DNA of 64,000 bases from Bacillus sp. MM2020_4. GTDB lineage: Bacteria > Bacillota > Bacilli > Bacillales > Cytobacillaceae. The stretch covers positions 24,280 through 88,279 of the forward strand of contig NZ_JAANMZ010000016.1 of NCBI RefSeq assembly GCF_011250555.1, in the 5' to 3' direction. The position numbers and the translations under genes were made by a program. Shown here one piece after another: positions 21,449 through 29,697 of the stretch. Numbering within the stretch: the stretch's first letter is position 1; the number at the start of each line of letters is the position of its first letter. The notes below the pieces were generated by a model. The model did no database searches and was not told where the DNA came from. It worked only from the letters and a program-made list of their open reading frames with translations.

Positions 21449-22825
21449 CTATAGTGAAGAAGTTCTCTCCGCGTCATCAATATTTAAATCGGCAATTTTA
21501 ATCGTAAAGAATCTGGTTTGGAAAATCATATAAACGACACCAATGACAATCCACACGATCCCCCCGATAAGAGCATCTGCTTGGAGGTTATACCACAAGA
21601 TTCCTGTTAAGCCAGCACCAAGAATTGGCATTACAAGGTAGGAGAATATATCCTTTCCTGTTTTGTACCTTTTTAAGCGAAAAACGAAATGAGCGATAAC
21701 GGATAGGTTAACAAATGTAAACGCAATTAGCGCGCCAAAATTAATAAACGATGAAATTAGCTCAAGGCTTGGTGCGATAGCAAGGAGGGATACTACCCCA
21801 ACAAGGACGACATTAAAAACCGGTGTCCGAAATTTGGGGTGAACATAACCGAAAGTCTTCTTCGGAAGGACACCGTTCCGGCCCATCACGTACAAAAGCC
21901 GTGACACACTTGCATGGGAAGCAAGTCCCGAGGCCACTGTTGCGGCAAACGCACCAGATAGGAAAATCAGTTTAAAGAGGGTACCGCCGACAAACATGCC
22001 AATTTCCGGTAACGTATCATCAGTTACCTTAAAGCCCGAAATATCCGGAAATAAGGCTTGGGCAAAATAGCTGCATACGAAGAAGATCGCGCCGCCAATA
22101 AAGACTGTCAACATAATCGCCTTTGGCATTATTTTACTATCAATGGCTTCCTCCGCGTACATCGTAACAGCATCAAAACCAATAAACGAGAAACAAACCA
22201 CTGTTGCCCCTGTTAAAATGGCGCCAAGATGTACGTTGGAATGGAAAATCGGTTCTGTTGTAAAAATCGTTCCTTGGCCCATCCCTTTAGAAAGCTGGAG
22301 GAAGGCAAGAACAATAAAAGCCGCAATTAAGACCACTTCAAAAATAACAAGCAGTGAATTTAAACTGGAGGTTTTCCCCATACTCCAGGCATTAATAGCC
22401 GTGACGACGGCGACATAACCGACGACCCAAATCCATGCCGGAACAGCTGGAAATACCGATACCATATAAATACGAATAATTAGAGCGTTTACCATCGGAA
22501 GTAAAATGTAATCCAGCAGCGCTGCCCAGCCGACAAGGAAGCCTAGATGAGGGCTCATCGTTTCCCTTGTATAGGTGTAGGCAGATCCTGCGCTCGGAAA
22601 TACCTGTACCATTTTTCCATAACTAATCGCCGTGAACAACATCACGACTAATGCCGCCAGATACGCTAGCGGTACCACACCATTTGTTTCTTTAGACACG
22701 ATCCCAAATGTATCAAACACAATCGTTGGTGTCATATACCCTAAACCCAGCATAACAATTGCCCAGAGTCCAAGTGAACGCTTAAGAGTAGTATTCTCCA
22801 ATTTACTCAACTCTCCTTTAGTCAC
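21449..22825 (-). CDS. APC-family amino acid/polyamine permease (PuuP-like)
   Basis: Integral membrane transporter, 458 aa, about 12 hydrophobic segments. The N-terminus TLKRSLGLWAIVMLGLGYMTP, the GIVSKETNGVVP region and [13 protein letters not shown] follow the E. coli putrescine importer PuuP pattern but less closely than the neighbouring broken gene. A sigma-54 promoter and a paired TTGCATAA site lie upstream, so it is under the same activator. It is the only intact transporter of the island and the likely uptake route for putrescine, cadaverine, GABA or a related compound; the substrate is inferred. Confidence 0.87.
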   Translation of the reverse strand: MTKGELSKLENTTLKRSLGLWAIVMLGLGYMTPTIVFDTFGIVSKETNGVVPLAYLAALVVMLFTAISYGKMVQVFPSAGSAYTYTRETMSPHLGFLVGWAALLDYILLPMVNALIIRIYMVSVFPAVPAWIWVVGYVAVVTAINAWSMGKTSSLNSLLVIFEVVLIAAFIVLAFLQLSKGMGQGTIFTTEPIFHSNVHLGAILTGATVVCFSFIGFDAVTMYAEEAIDSKIMPKAIMLTVFIGGAIFFVCSYFAQALFPDISGFKVTDDTLPEIGMFVGGTLFKLIFLSGAFAATVASGLASHASVSRLLYVMGRNGVLPKKTFGYVHPKFRTPVFNVVLVGVVSLLAIAPSLELISSFINFGALIAFTFVNLSVIAHFVFRLKRYKTGKDIFSYLVMPILGAGLTGILWYNLQADALIGGIVWIVIGVVYMIFQTRFFTIKIADLNIDDAERTSSL

Positions 22826-22946
22826 TATTTTCGTTTATCAGCTCCAATTGAAAGCACTTACATTTCATTGATTATTTATGAATGCTTCTATTTTTACAGG
22901 AATTCCCCCTCTTATCTTAAAGTAAAATCCAACTATTTTAAATAGT

Positions 22947-22963
22947 TGCAATTTTCATACCAA
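22947..22963 (-). promoter_or_regulatory. sigma-54 promoter of the intact permease
   Basis: Minus strand TTGGTATGAAAATTGCA, GG-N10-GC spacing kept, with a weaker -24 box (TTGGTATG instead of TTGGCACG). About 120 bases before the permease start. Confidence 0.75.
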
Positions 22964-23037
22964 TTTATATTTATTTCCTCGAAGCCCGTTATCACTACTT
23001 CTTAGTCAACCTTTTAAGAAGTTACTTTTATGAAAAT

Positions 23038-23064
23038 ATGCATAAGCTAACCAGAATTGCATAA
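23038..23064. promoter_or_regulatory. second candidate activator-binding site (paired TGCATAA)
   Basis: ATGCATAA (23038-23045) and TTGCATAA (23057-23064), 19 bases apart, 75-100 bases upstream of the permease -24 box. Same motif and nearly the same spacing as at 17076-17103. Confidence 0.5.
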
Positions 23065-23075
23065 ACTCTCGATTC

Positions 23076-23113
23076 AAAAAAAGCAGCGGAATTTGATTCC
23101 CCTACTTTTTCAA
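23076..23113 (-). terminator. probable terminator after the puuP-like pseudogene
   Basis: Imperfect stem AAAAAGCAG-GGAAT / ATTCC-CTACTTTTT with two mismatches; minus strand continues TTTTTTTG. Directly downstream of the stop at 23117. Confidence 0.55.
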
Positions 23114-23116
23114 AAA

Positions 23117-24463
23117 CTATATTTGTGCTTCCTCCGCTTTAAACTGCGGCGGTGCTGCCCGAAATGCTTTTGTGAGGTAGAGCAAATAGGCAAAACCGAT
23201 TCCAAACCATGTGAGTCCCATCATCAAGGAGCTAGTCTCGAGATTAATCCAAAGAATCCCAACCGTCCCTGCTCCAATCAGCGGCATGACGACATAATTG
23301 AAAAATCCTTTTGGAGTACGGTGCATTTTGTGACGAATGGCAAAATGACTAATGACGGACAAATTAACAAACGTAAAGGCCATTAATGCCCCAAAATTAA
23401 TTAAGGAAGTGGCTGTCACTAAGTCAAAAAACCATGCGGATAAGGAGATCACGCCAACAATGGCTACATTGATAGCAGGGGTTCTCCATTTTGGATGGAC
23501 ATAACCGAACCATTTTTCCGGGAATACTTTGTCACGCCCCATTACATACAAGAGCCGCGATACACTTGCGTGGGAAGCAAGTCCAGAGGCAAGGGTGTTC
23601 ACAAAAGTTGTACATAAGAAAATCGACTGAAACAGCTTGCCGCCGACATAAAGGGCAATTTCTGGCAGTGCTGCATCTGGTTCTTTAAACCTTGAAATAT
23701 CAGGGAAAAATAGCTGAATAAAAAAGGATGTGCCGATAAAAATAATTCCGCCCCATAACGCTGTTAGCATAATCGCTTTCGGAATTGTTTTTTCCGGATT
23801 CGGTGTTTCTTCGGAAAGGGTCGTAACCGCATCAAAGCCAAGGAACGAAAAGCAAAGAATCGTTGCACCCGTAATGAGGATCGGGATGTTCATACCTTCA
23901 ATAAAAAACGGCTGTAAACTAAAAACAGTACCTGTCCCTTCACCTGCGTGCAGTCCTTTAATCACAAGGATGATAAAGACAATCATGATGAGAACTTGAA
24001 CTAGTACGAAGAATGTATTGAAATTTGCCAGGATATTTACACTTCTTAAGTTTAAAAAGGTAACAATTCCGACAAACACCAGTACCCAGATAAAATCCGG
24101 AACAGACGGAAACAAGGCATGTAATTATAATTTTGTTAATAACGCATTTACCATTGGTAAAAATAAATAATCCAGTAATGACGACCAGCCAACTAGAAAA
24201 CCCAGGTGCCCGTTGATGGCTTTTTGTGTATACGTATAAGCTGACCCTGCCTGCGGAAACACCTTTACGAGTTTCCCATAGCTCGCAGCCGTAAAGAGCA
24301 TCCCAATCAGTGCAATGATATATGCAGTTGGTACATGGCCTTTCGTTACTCCTGAAACAATTCCAAAGGTATCAAACACCACCATTGGAGTCATATAGGC
24401 TAACCCCATGATGACGACTTGCCATAACTTTAACGACCTTTTCAGCTTTACACCATTCTCCAC
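23117..24463 (-). pseudogene. puuP: puuP-like putrescine importer interrupted by an in-frame TAA
   Basis: The N-terminal part (23-kb side of 24463; [20 protein letters not shown]) and the C-terminal part ([14 protein letters not shown]...) together follow E. coli PuuP almost residue by residue over about 450 aa. They are joined in the same reading frame with one TAA at 24125-24127. The local reading is [20 protein letters not shown], where PuuP-type proteins have a K-I-Y-L-x-A-L-F-P pattern, so a Tyr codon appears changed to TAA. No frameshift is needed. Everything else (promoter, RBS, both halves) looks intact, so the mutation is recent, a sequencing error, or read through. Confidence 0.85.
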
Positions 24464-24553
24464 TTATCATTCCTCCCTATTTTAAAACGCTTTCAAAAAT
24501 GAATAACCCCTTTGTCCGTTCCCCTTGGTTTTTTAAAATACACGAATGTATTT

Positions 24554-24570
24554 TGCAAATTTCGTGCCAA
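24554..24570 (-). promoter_or_regulatory. sigma-54 promoter of the puuP-like gene
   Basis: Minus strand TTGGCACGAAATTTGCA, an excellent -24/-12 match, about 90 bases upstream of the start at 24463. Confidence 0.9.
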
Positions 24571-24696
24571 ATGGTTTCCAAGTAAAAATCTATACAGATG
24601 TGGTTTATTCCAGCGTTGAATTATTCAGCCGCGCATATTTTATTCTGAAATAAATAATGATGACCACTCACGCCTTGAGTCCATATATTTATTCTG

Positions 24697-24713
24697 CTGG
24701 CATAAAACTTGCA
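24697..24713 (+). promoter_or_regulatory. sigma-54 promoter of the ureohydrolase gene
   Basis: Plus strand CTGGCATAAAACTTGCA, GG-N10-GC spacing, 42 bases before the ATG at 24755. Confidence 0.82.
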
Positions 24714-24754
24714 TCATAATTTTTAAGAAAAAGACAAACAGGGGGAATGCTATC

Positions 24755-25714
24755 ATGCACTATCCATTATCACCAGATGTAAAGCCGGAATTCTGCACAA
24801 CAGGTACCTTTATGCGGTTACCATCAAGTAGAGAAAATGCAAAATTAGCGATTGTCGGGATGCCCTTCGATACTGCCGCATCATTCCGTGTTGGGGCTCG
24901 GTTTGCACCACAAGCGATTCGTCAGGCATCGATGACTTTATTCCCTTATCATCCCATTCACAAGGTATATCCTTTTGATGAATGCAACGCGATCGATATT
25001 GGCGATGTTTCAGTCATCCCGCATAATATCCACCGAAGCTATGAGGTCATCGAAAAAGCCATGCATGAACTGATGAAGCAGGGAATCGTTCCGATTGGTA
25101 TTGGTGGTGACCATTCGGTAACATTGGCCAATCTCCGTGCGGCTGCAAAGGTCCATGGGCCTGTTGCCTTAATTCACTTTGATTCCCACACCGATACATG
25201 GGATACGTATTATGACGAAAAGTATTGGCACGGATCACCCTTCATCCGTGCATACGAGGAAAATTTACTGATTCCTGATAAGGTGTTCCAAGTGGGAATT
25301 CGCGGGACGCTCAACCATCCGGGGGATATCGATGCTAGTACCGATTTAGGCTACCACGTGATTACCACCCCGGAATTAAAGGAACGCGGCGCAGCAAGTG
25401 TGATCAAAGAGATGAAGGAAAAGATTGGGGATACTCCTTGCTTCCTTAGTTTTGATATTGATTTTGTCGATCCATCTTGTGCTCCTGGAACCGGGACACT
25501 TGAAGTCGGTGGGTTGAACAGCTTTGAAACCTTACAAATCATTCGTTCCTTATCGGATTTTCATTTTATCGGCTATGACTTAGTTGAGGTCCTGCCTCCA
25601 TACGATCCCACCCAGATTACAACATTGCTTGCGGCAACCATCATCCATGATTTTGCCAGTCTTGCCGCATTAAAGATCAAGAAGGAAGCGCTCGCTTCAA
25701 ATACAGCTCCATAA
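24755..25714 (+). CDS. speB: agmatinase-family ureohydrolase
   Basis: Mn-dependent enzyme releasing urea from a guanidino compound, most likely agmatine to putrescine. 319 aa, usual family length. The metal ligands are complete: GIGGDHS (near residue 118), HFDSHTDTWD (near 145) and SFDIDFVDPS (near 230). The loop reads APGTGTLEVGGL, where agmatinases usually have GTGTP; guanidinobutyrase or guanidinopropionase is therefore a real alternative. Its own sigma-54 promoter and position in the island link it to putrescine or GABA supply. AGGGGGAATGC precedes the ATG. Confidence 0.86.
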   Translation: MHYPLSPDVKPEFCTTGTFMRLPSSRENAKLAIVGMPFDTAASFRVGARFAPQAIRQASMTLFPYHPIHKVYPFDECNAIDIGDVSVIPHNIHRSYEVIEKAMHELMKQGIVPIGIGGDHSVTLANLRAAAKVHGPVALIHFDSHTDTWDTYYDEKYWHGSPFIRAYEENLLIPDKVFQVGIRGTLNHPGDIDASTDLGYHVITTPELKERGAASVIKEMKEKIGDTPCFLSFDIDFVDPSCAPGTGTLEVGGLNSFETLQIIRSLSDFHFIGYDLVEVLPPYDPTQITTLLAATIIHDFASLAALKIKKEALASNTAP

Positions 25715-25716
25715 CG

Positions 25717-25760
25717 ACAAAAAAGCAGTGAAATTCCAGTTTTAGGAATTCACTGCTTTT
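25717..25760. terminator. bidirectional terminator after the ureohydrolase gene
   Basis: AAAAGCAGTGAA-ATTCC pairs with GGAATTCACTGCTTTT with one bulged base, between two convergent genes. Confidence 0.75.
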
Positions 25761-25802
25761 GCTGTATAAAAGTTTCCCTTTTTGAAAAGATATAATGAAT
25801 AC

Positions 25803-26405
25803 TTATCTTGCAAAACGGTGGTTACCGATTGTGACGGTTACTTCACGGGAAGTGATCCACTGGCTGGAAGATGTTTTTGGATTATAGAAAAATAATGAGC
25901 CATTGCCTTGTCCTTTGAACGCTAACGCTTCATTCACTGCCTGCTTTGATGCTGCATCAGCTGGTTGATTGATCTGACCATTTTCTACTGGCGTAAATGC
26001 ATAATGACCGTTGGCAATTTGATTGATAACTCCACTGATCGAATTCGGGAATTCAGAACTCGCAACTCGGTTTAAAATGACCGTTGCCACAGCAACTTTC
26101 CCCGCATATGGTTCGCCCACTGCCTCGGCATGAACGAGACGTGCCATTAAATCTTTTTCTGCTGCTGTAACAGTAGAATTTGGGATTACTAGATTTTGAC
26201 CTGCATTAAGGGAACTGCTAGTTGCATGGTTTGCCTCCATTAAGCTATTTACAGGAATGCCAAAGTTGGTGGCAATTTTCCAATAGGTTTCACCCGGTTG
26301 CACTTTATGAGTTGTTGTTGCCGCTTCAGTTGTTCCATTTAAAGTAAATGCTGACAATGATAGAATCATTCCGGTTGCAATCACTAGTTTTTTAAGTTTA
26401 TTCAT
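25803..26405 (-). CDS. LysM cell-wall hydrolase (SleB/CwlJ type)
   Basis: Secreted peptidoglycan hydrolase, 200 aa. A signal peptide (KKLVIATGMILSLSAFTLNG, cleavage near TEA-A) is followed by one LysM domain (about 33-76, HKVQPGETYWKIATNFGIP) and a SleB-type hydrolase domain (about 83-200; LMARLVHAEAVGEPYAGKVAV, VILNRV, FYNPKTSSSQW). Family members act in spore germination or cell-wall turnover. The RBS GGAGG precedes the ATG. It is probably monocistronic. Confidence 0.9.
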   Translation of the reverse strand: MNKLKKLVIATGMILSLSAFTLNGTTEAATTTHKVQPGETYWKIATNFGIPVNSLMEANHATSSSLNAGQNLVIPNSTVTAAEKDLMARLVHAEAVGEPYAGKVAVATVILNRVASSEFPNSISGVINQIANGHYAFTPVENGQINQPADAASKQAVNEALAFKGQGNGSLFFYNPKTSSSQWITSREVTVTIGNHRFAR

Positions 26406-26759
26406 TTTATGACCTCCAAAAGTTAGTGTGCCGTTTCTCTACTACTAAGGCTAACAGTTGTAACATTCTTATTCATCGTCCAATAATTGGTAATGCTCCT
26501 TCAACTAGAATGAACCCCGTCATCCATGCCTTTCACACCCAATTGGAATGATCAACCAATCTATTCTTTTTTCCTATTAATCCCTTGAGTGGATAGTTAA
26601 GGTTTCATTATTACATGGTGTTTCATGCTTGTAACATAGAATCGGCTCTCTTTCAGGAAATCTTCACCAAATTGACAACAAATTCGGTAAATTGATAGAG
26701 GATTCCTCTCCAAACTTTGGTAATAATAGTATGGAAGGAATATTTAAGGAGGCTTTTAT
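26406..26759. other. divergent intergenic region between hydrolase and dps
   Basis: 354 bases with no gene found. A TTGACA at about 26682 could be a -35 box for dps, but no good -10 follows. No convincing PerR or SigB site. Confidence 0.5.
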
Positions 26760-27206
26760 ATGGAAAATCAATTAGTCAGCGTCTTAAACAAGCAAATTGC
26801 CAACTGGTCTGTCTTGTATATCAAACTACATAACTACCATTGGTATGTGAAGGGCGGACAATTTTTCACCTTACATGCAAAATTTGAGGAATTTTACAAC
26901 GAAGCTGGGTTGCATGTGGATGAATTAGCCGAACGCTTGCTGGCAATCAGCGGTAAACCTGTCGCCACAATGAAGGAATGCCTGGAAATTGCCTCTATCC
27001 AAGAATCAACGGGTCATGAATCTGCCGATGAGATGGTACTGTCTGTGATCAATGACTATTCGATCATAATTGGCGAATTAAAAGAAGGAATGAGTTTTGC
27101 CGGGGAACTAGATGATGAAACTACCGGCGATATGCTGCTTGCGATTCATTCTGGTCTTGAAAAACATGTTTGGATGCTGTCGGCATTCCTTGGTAAATCC
27201 TTATAA
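26760..27206 (+). CDS. dps: Dps-family ferritin-like protein
   Basis: DNA-binding or mini-ferritin protein protecting from iron and peroxide stress. 148 aa, four-helix profile. The ferroxidase-type signature is visible in [35 protein letters not shown] (over-20 stretch, residues about 34-58). It lacks a long basic N-terminal tail, so DNA binding is uncertain. GGAGG lies upstream of the ATG and a strong terminator follows. Confidence 0.92.
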   Translation: MENQLVSVLNKQIANWSVLYIKLHNYHWYVKGGQFFTLHAKFEEFYNEAGLHVDELAERLLAISGKPVATMKECLEIASIQESTGHESADEMVLSVINDYSIIIGELKEGMSFAGELDDETTGDMLLAIHSGLEKHVWMLSAFLGKSL

Positions 27207-27211
27207 GCATC

Positions 27212-27246
27212 AAAAAAAGTCCAACAGCACATGGTTGGACTTTTTC
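27212..27246 (+). terminator. terminator of dps
   Basis: AAAAAGTCCAAC / GTTGGACTTTTT perfect stem with an 8-base loop and T run. Confidence 0.87.
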
Positions 27247-27283
27247 TTGGAATAGCTATGAGCCATACGAAGTACGTATTGTT

Positions 27284-28969
27284 CTATTCTTTAGCTTTCA
27301 TAAATGGTGGTCTAGGATGTGTCCTTCTCCTTCTTCTAACAGACGTTCTTGTCCCTGCCTGAAAAATAGTTAACAAGCCACCGCTGACCATTAATAGGAT
27401 TCCGGCAAGCTGGTTATCGGCAAACATTTGCGAACCGGAGATCAATAAACCTGTTCCAAATACGGCTAGGACAATTTTCCTTGTTTGCAAGGCTTGATTG
27501 TTCAAAATATTTTTTTCAAAAGTCTTAGAAGGTTGAATTCGGAGCTCACCTGACTCTAGCTGATCAACAAAATGGAACAATTTTCGAGATGTGGGAATGA
27601 CCTGTAAAAGCGTATTCTTAACTTGATCAAGCACATTCTCTTTTGCCGTGCTTGCATTGGCAGTATTACCGCTCATCAGATCTTCCACATATGGTTTTGT
27701 ATTCGCAACAACATCGAAATTCTTATCTAATCCGTTACAAATGCTAAAAACAGTCATAATCGCCTTGCCTAAAAACGTAGTTCTTGACGGAATTTGGAAG
27801 GGTTGTTCATAAAGGAACTCTCGTAATTCCTCAAGAAACCCCTCATTATTCATCTTTTCAATGCTAAAACTACCTTCAGAAAAGCTGGAGAGAATAATTT
27901 TCACGTTCTTCACCAGCACGGTTTTGTCTGCATGCTTTCTTAAAAAGCCAAGTTCATCAAAGGCTTCAACAATCCCGCTGCCATCCTTCAAGTAGATAGA
28001 CATGGCAAGCTTAACGATATTTTCCTTCATCACATTCGAAATCGTTCCGACCATTCCGAAATCAATGTAGGCAATCGTTCCGTCTTGTTTAACTAAAAGA
28101 TTTCCGGGATGTGGATCAGCATGGAAAAAGCCATCCTCCATCAATTGTTTTAAATAGGACAAATAAAGGATGGAGGCTAGTTTCTTCTTATTAATGGAAG
28201 CTCCTTCTAATTTCTCAAGCTCGTTTATTTTAACACCTTCAATAAACTCCATCACAAGCACCTTGCTGGTCGTCAGTTCCCCATATACACGTGGTGTGGT
28301 GACACCGGGAAAATCACGGAAAGATTCTTGAAAGGACTCTAGATTCTTTGCCTCCTTAAGGTAATCCAATTCTTCCGTAATCACTTCTTCAAATTCTTGA
28401 TAGACATTCTTTAGATCAACAAACTTGCCCATTTTAGTACGACGTGCAAAGGCAATTAGCACCTTTAATGTAGCCAAATCAAGTGAAACCGTTGCTTCGA
28501 TTCCGGGACGCATGACCTTAATGGCAACTTCTTCTCCACTTTTCATGACTGCTTTATGGACCTGTCCTAACGATGCGGCGGCCACGGGTGATGGGACGAA
28601 GGTGGTAAAATGGTCACTAAGCCTTCCACCCAGTTCCGTTTCAATTCTGCTAATTGCAACAGCTGAATCAACTGGAGCCACTGAATCCTGCAGTTCTGAC
28701 AAGGTATCGGTATATTCCTTTGGTAAAATATCGACCCTTGAACTGACAAATTGGCCTAGCTTGATGATTAGACCGCCCATCTCAACGGCAGCACCTACAA
28801 ACTTTTTAGCTTGGGATCTGTAAACTTCCTTATACTTTTGATTGGCCTTTTCTTTATGGTAAAATTTCTTTGTTTTTCCCAGCCACCAAAATTGCATAAA
28901 GAACCCAACAAACATGAAAAATGTTTTGCGAAACCTTTTGTTGAACAGTAAGCGTATCATCTCACGCAT
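27284..28969 (-). CDS. ABC1/UbiB-family atypical protein kinase
   Basis: 561 aa. Contains the ABC1 signature KFVGAAVEMGGLIIKLGQF, the Ala-rich loop VAAASLGQVHKA, the VMRPG region, DGFFHADPHPGNLLV and the IDFGMVG metal-binding motif. The C-terminus has two hydrophobic segments (about 505-540) and an Arg/Pro-rich tail. Members in quinone-using bacteria support isoprenoid or lipid metabolism; the actual role here is unknown. It follows the AbrB-like gene by about 80 bases and may be co-transcribed. AGGGGAGGAC precedes the ATG. Confidence 0.9.
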   Translation of the reverse strand: MREMIRLLFNKRFRKTFFMFVGFFMQFWWLGKTKKFYHKEKANQKYKEVYRSQAKKFVGAAVEMGGLIIKLGQFVSSRVDILPKEYTDTLSELQDSVAPVDSAVAISRIETELGGRLSDHFTTFVPSPVAAASLGQVHKAVMKSGEEVAIKVMRPGIEATVSLDLATLKVLIAFARRTKMGKFVDLKNVYQEFEEVITEELDYLKEAKNLESFQESFRDFPGVTTPRVYGELTTSKVLVMEFIEGVKINELEKLEGASINKKKLASILYLSYLKQLMEDGFFHADPHPGNLLVKQDGTIAYIDFGMVGTISNVMKENIVKLAMSIYLKDGSGIVEAFDELGFLRKHADKTVLVKNVKIILSSFSEGSFSIEKMNNEGFLEELREFLYEQPFQIPSRTTFLGKAIMTVFSICNGLDKNFDVVANTKPYVEDLMSGNTANASTAKENVLDQVKNTLLQVIPTSRKLFHFVDQLESGELRIQPSKTFEKNILNNQALQTRKIVLAVFGTGLLISGSQMFADNQLAGILLMVSGGLLTIFQAGTRTSVRRRRRTHPRPPFMKAKE

Positions 28970-29048
28970 TCTTGTCCTCCCCTTTCATGTAAAGTCCCAC
29001 GGGACAAGCCTGCGTGGTATGTCCTTCTACCCCTCCATGGAGAATAAT

Positions 29049-29321
29049 TTATTCCTTTTCTTCCTCTTCTGTCTCTGTTTTCTCAAAAATCTCTTGGGCT
29101 ATTTTTTCGAATCTCTTTGACTTGTTAAAAAAGAAATTAGCAAACTTATTCATAATCTCTGATTTAACAAGAATCACGGTTCCCTTCCTGGCATCACCAA
29201 ATACCACAAACTTTTCTCCTGCTTTCATTCCTAGTTCCTCTCTTGCTTCCGATGGGATGACCACCTGGCCTCTTTCTCCCATACTCGTGGTTCCAAAAAT
29301 TTTTCCATGATTCATCATCAT
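29049..29321 (-). CDS. AbrB/SpoVT-type DNA-binding protein
   Basis: 90 aa. The N-terminal swapped-hairpin domain is clear (TTSMGERGQVVIPSEAREEL, about 11-30, then GEKFVVFGD), and the C-terminal half is a charged, probably helical segment ending in a Glu-rich tail. Start choice: an ATG triplet at 29321 (a GTG lies one codon earlier) behind AGGAGAGG. Likely a transcription regulator of its own operon with the ABC1 kinase. Confidence 0.85.
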   Translation of the reverse strand: MMMNHGKIFGTTSMGERGQVVIPSEAREELGMKAGEKFVVFGDARKGTVILVKSEIMNKFANFFFNKSKRFEKIAQEIFEKTETEEEEKE

Positions 29322-29520
29322 CACTCACCTCTCCTTTGTAGGATAAATCATACTATTCATACCAACAATACGTTTCACACAATGTACATATGACGATTTT
29401 ATGGCAAAAAGGCGGCCAGAACTGGGATCCATACTTTTTTTATACAGGTATGCACTTGTCCATTTCAAACATCTTATCTCACGCATACATTGTAATTATT
29501 AAAAGGTGGAGGTGATAAAT

Positions 29521-29613
29521 ATGTCTGGAGGCGGATACGGCAACAACGGCTTTGCATTAATCGTTGTGTTGTTTATTCTTTTAATCATCATCGGTGCATC
29601 TTATATGTACTAA
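29521..29613 (+). CDS. YjcZ-family small sporulation protein
   Basis: 30-aa protein: a Gly-rich head (MSGGGYGNNGFALIVVLFIL), then one hydrophobic helix and a terminal Y-M-Y, the hallmark of YjcZ/YhjC-like proteins of Bacillaceae. Strong RBS GGTGGAGGTGAT. Its own terminator follows. Probably made during sporulation; the function of the family is not known. Confidence 0.88.
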   Translation: MSGGGYGNNGFALIVVLFILLIIIGASYMY

Positions 29614-29631
29614 TGATTCTTCCCAACTCAG

Positions 29632-29673
29632 AAAAGAGCGGTAAAACCTATTTGGTTTCACCGCTCTTTTTTT
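29632..29673 (+). terminator. terminator of the yjcZ-like gene
   Basis: AAGAGCGGTAAAACC / GGTTTCACCGCTCTT stem with one bulge, followed by six T residues. Confidence 0.85.
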
Positions 29674-29697
29674 CATTTTAGAATTTTTCATCTAAGC

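Larger units (their letters stand above)
22826..23116. other. intergenic control region upstream of the permease
   Basis: 290 bases holding the sigma-54 promoter (22947-22963), the paired TTGCATAA site (23038-23064) and an imperfect hairpin at 23076-23113 that probably ends the broken puuP transcript. No gene seen. Confidence 0.7.
24464..24754. other. divergent control region between the puuP-like gene and the ureohydrolase
   Basis: 290 bases with two divergent sigma-54 promoters (24554-24570 minus, 24697-24713 plus). Between them TTTATTC-type sequences recur (about 24603, 24639 and 24688), but no clear copy of the paired TTGCATAA site is present. Confidence 0.65.

Noticed and set aside
23117..24463. 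Frameshift in the puuP-like gene
   Set aside because: Both halves are in the same frame; counting codons shows one TAA and no insertion or deletion.
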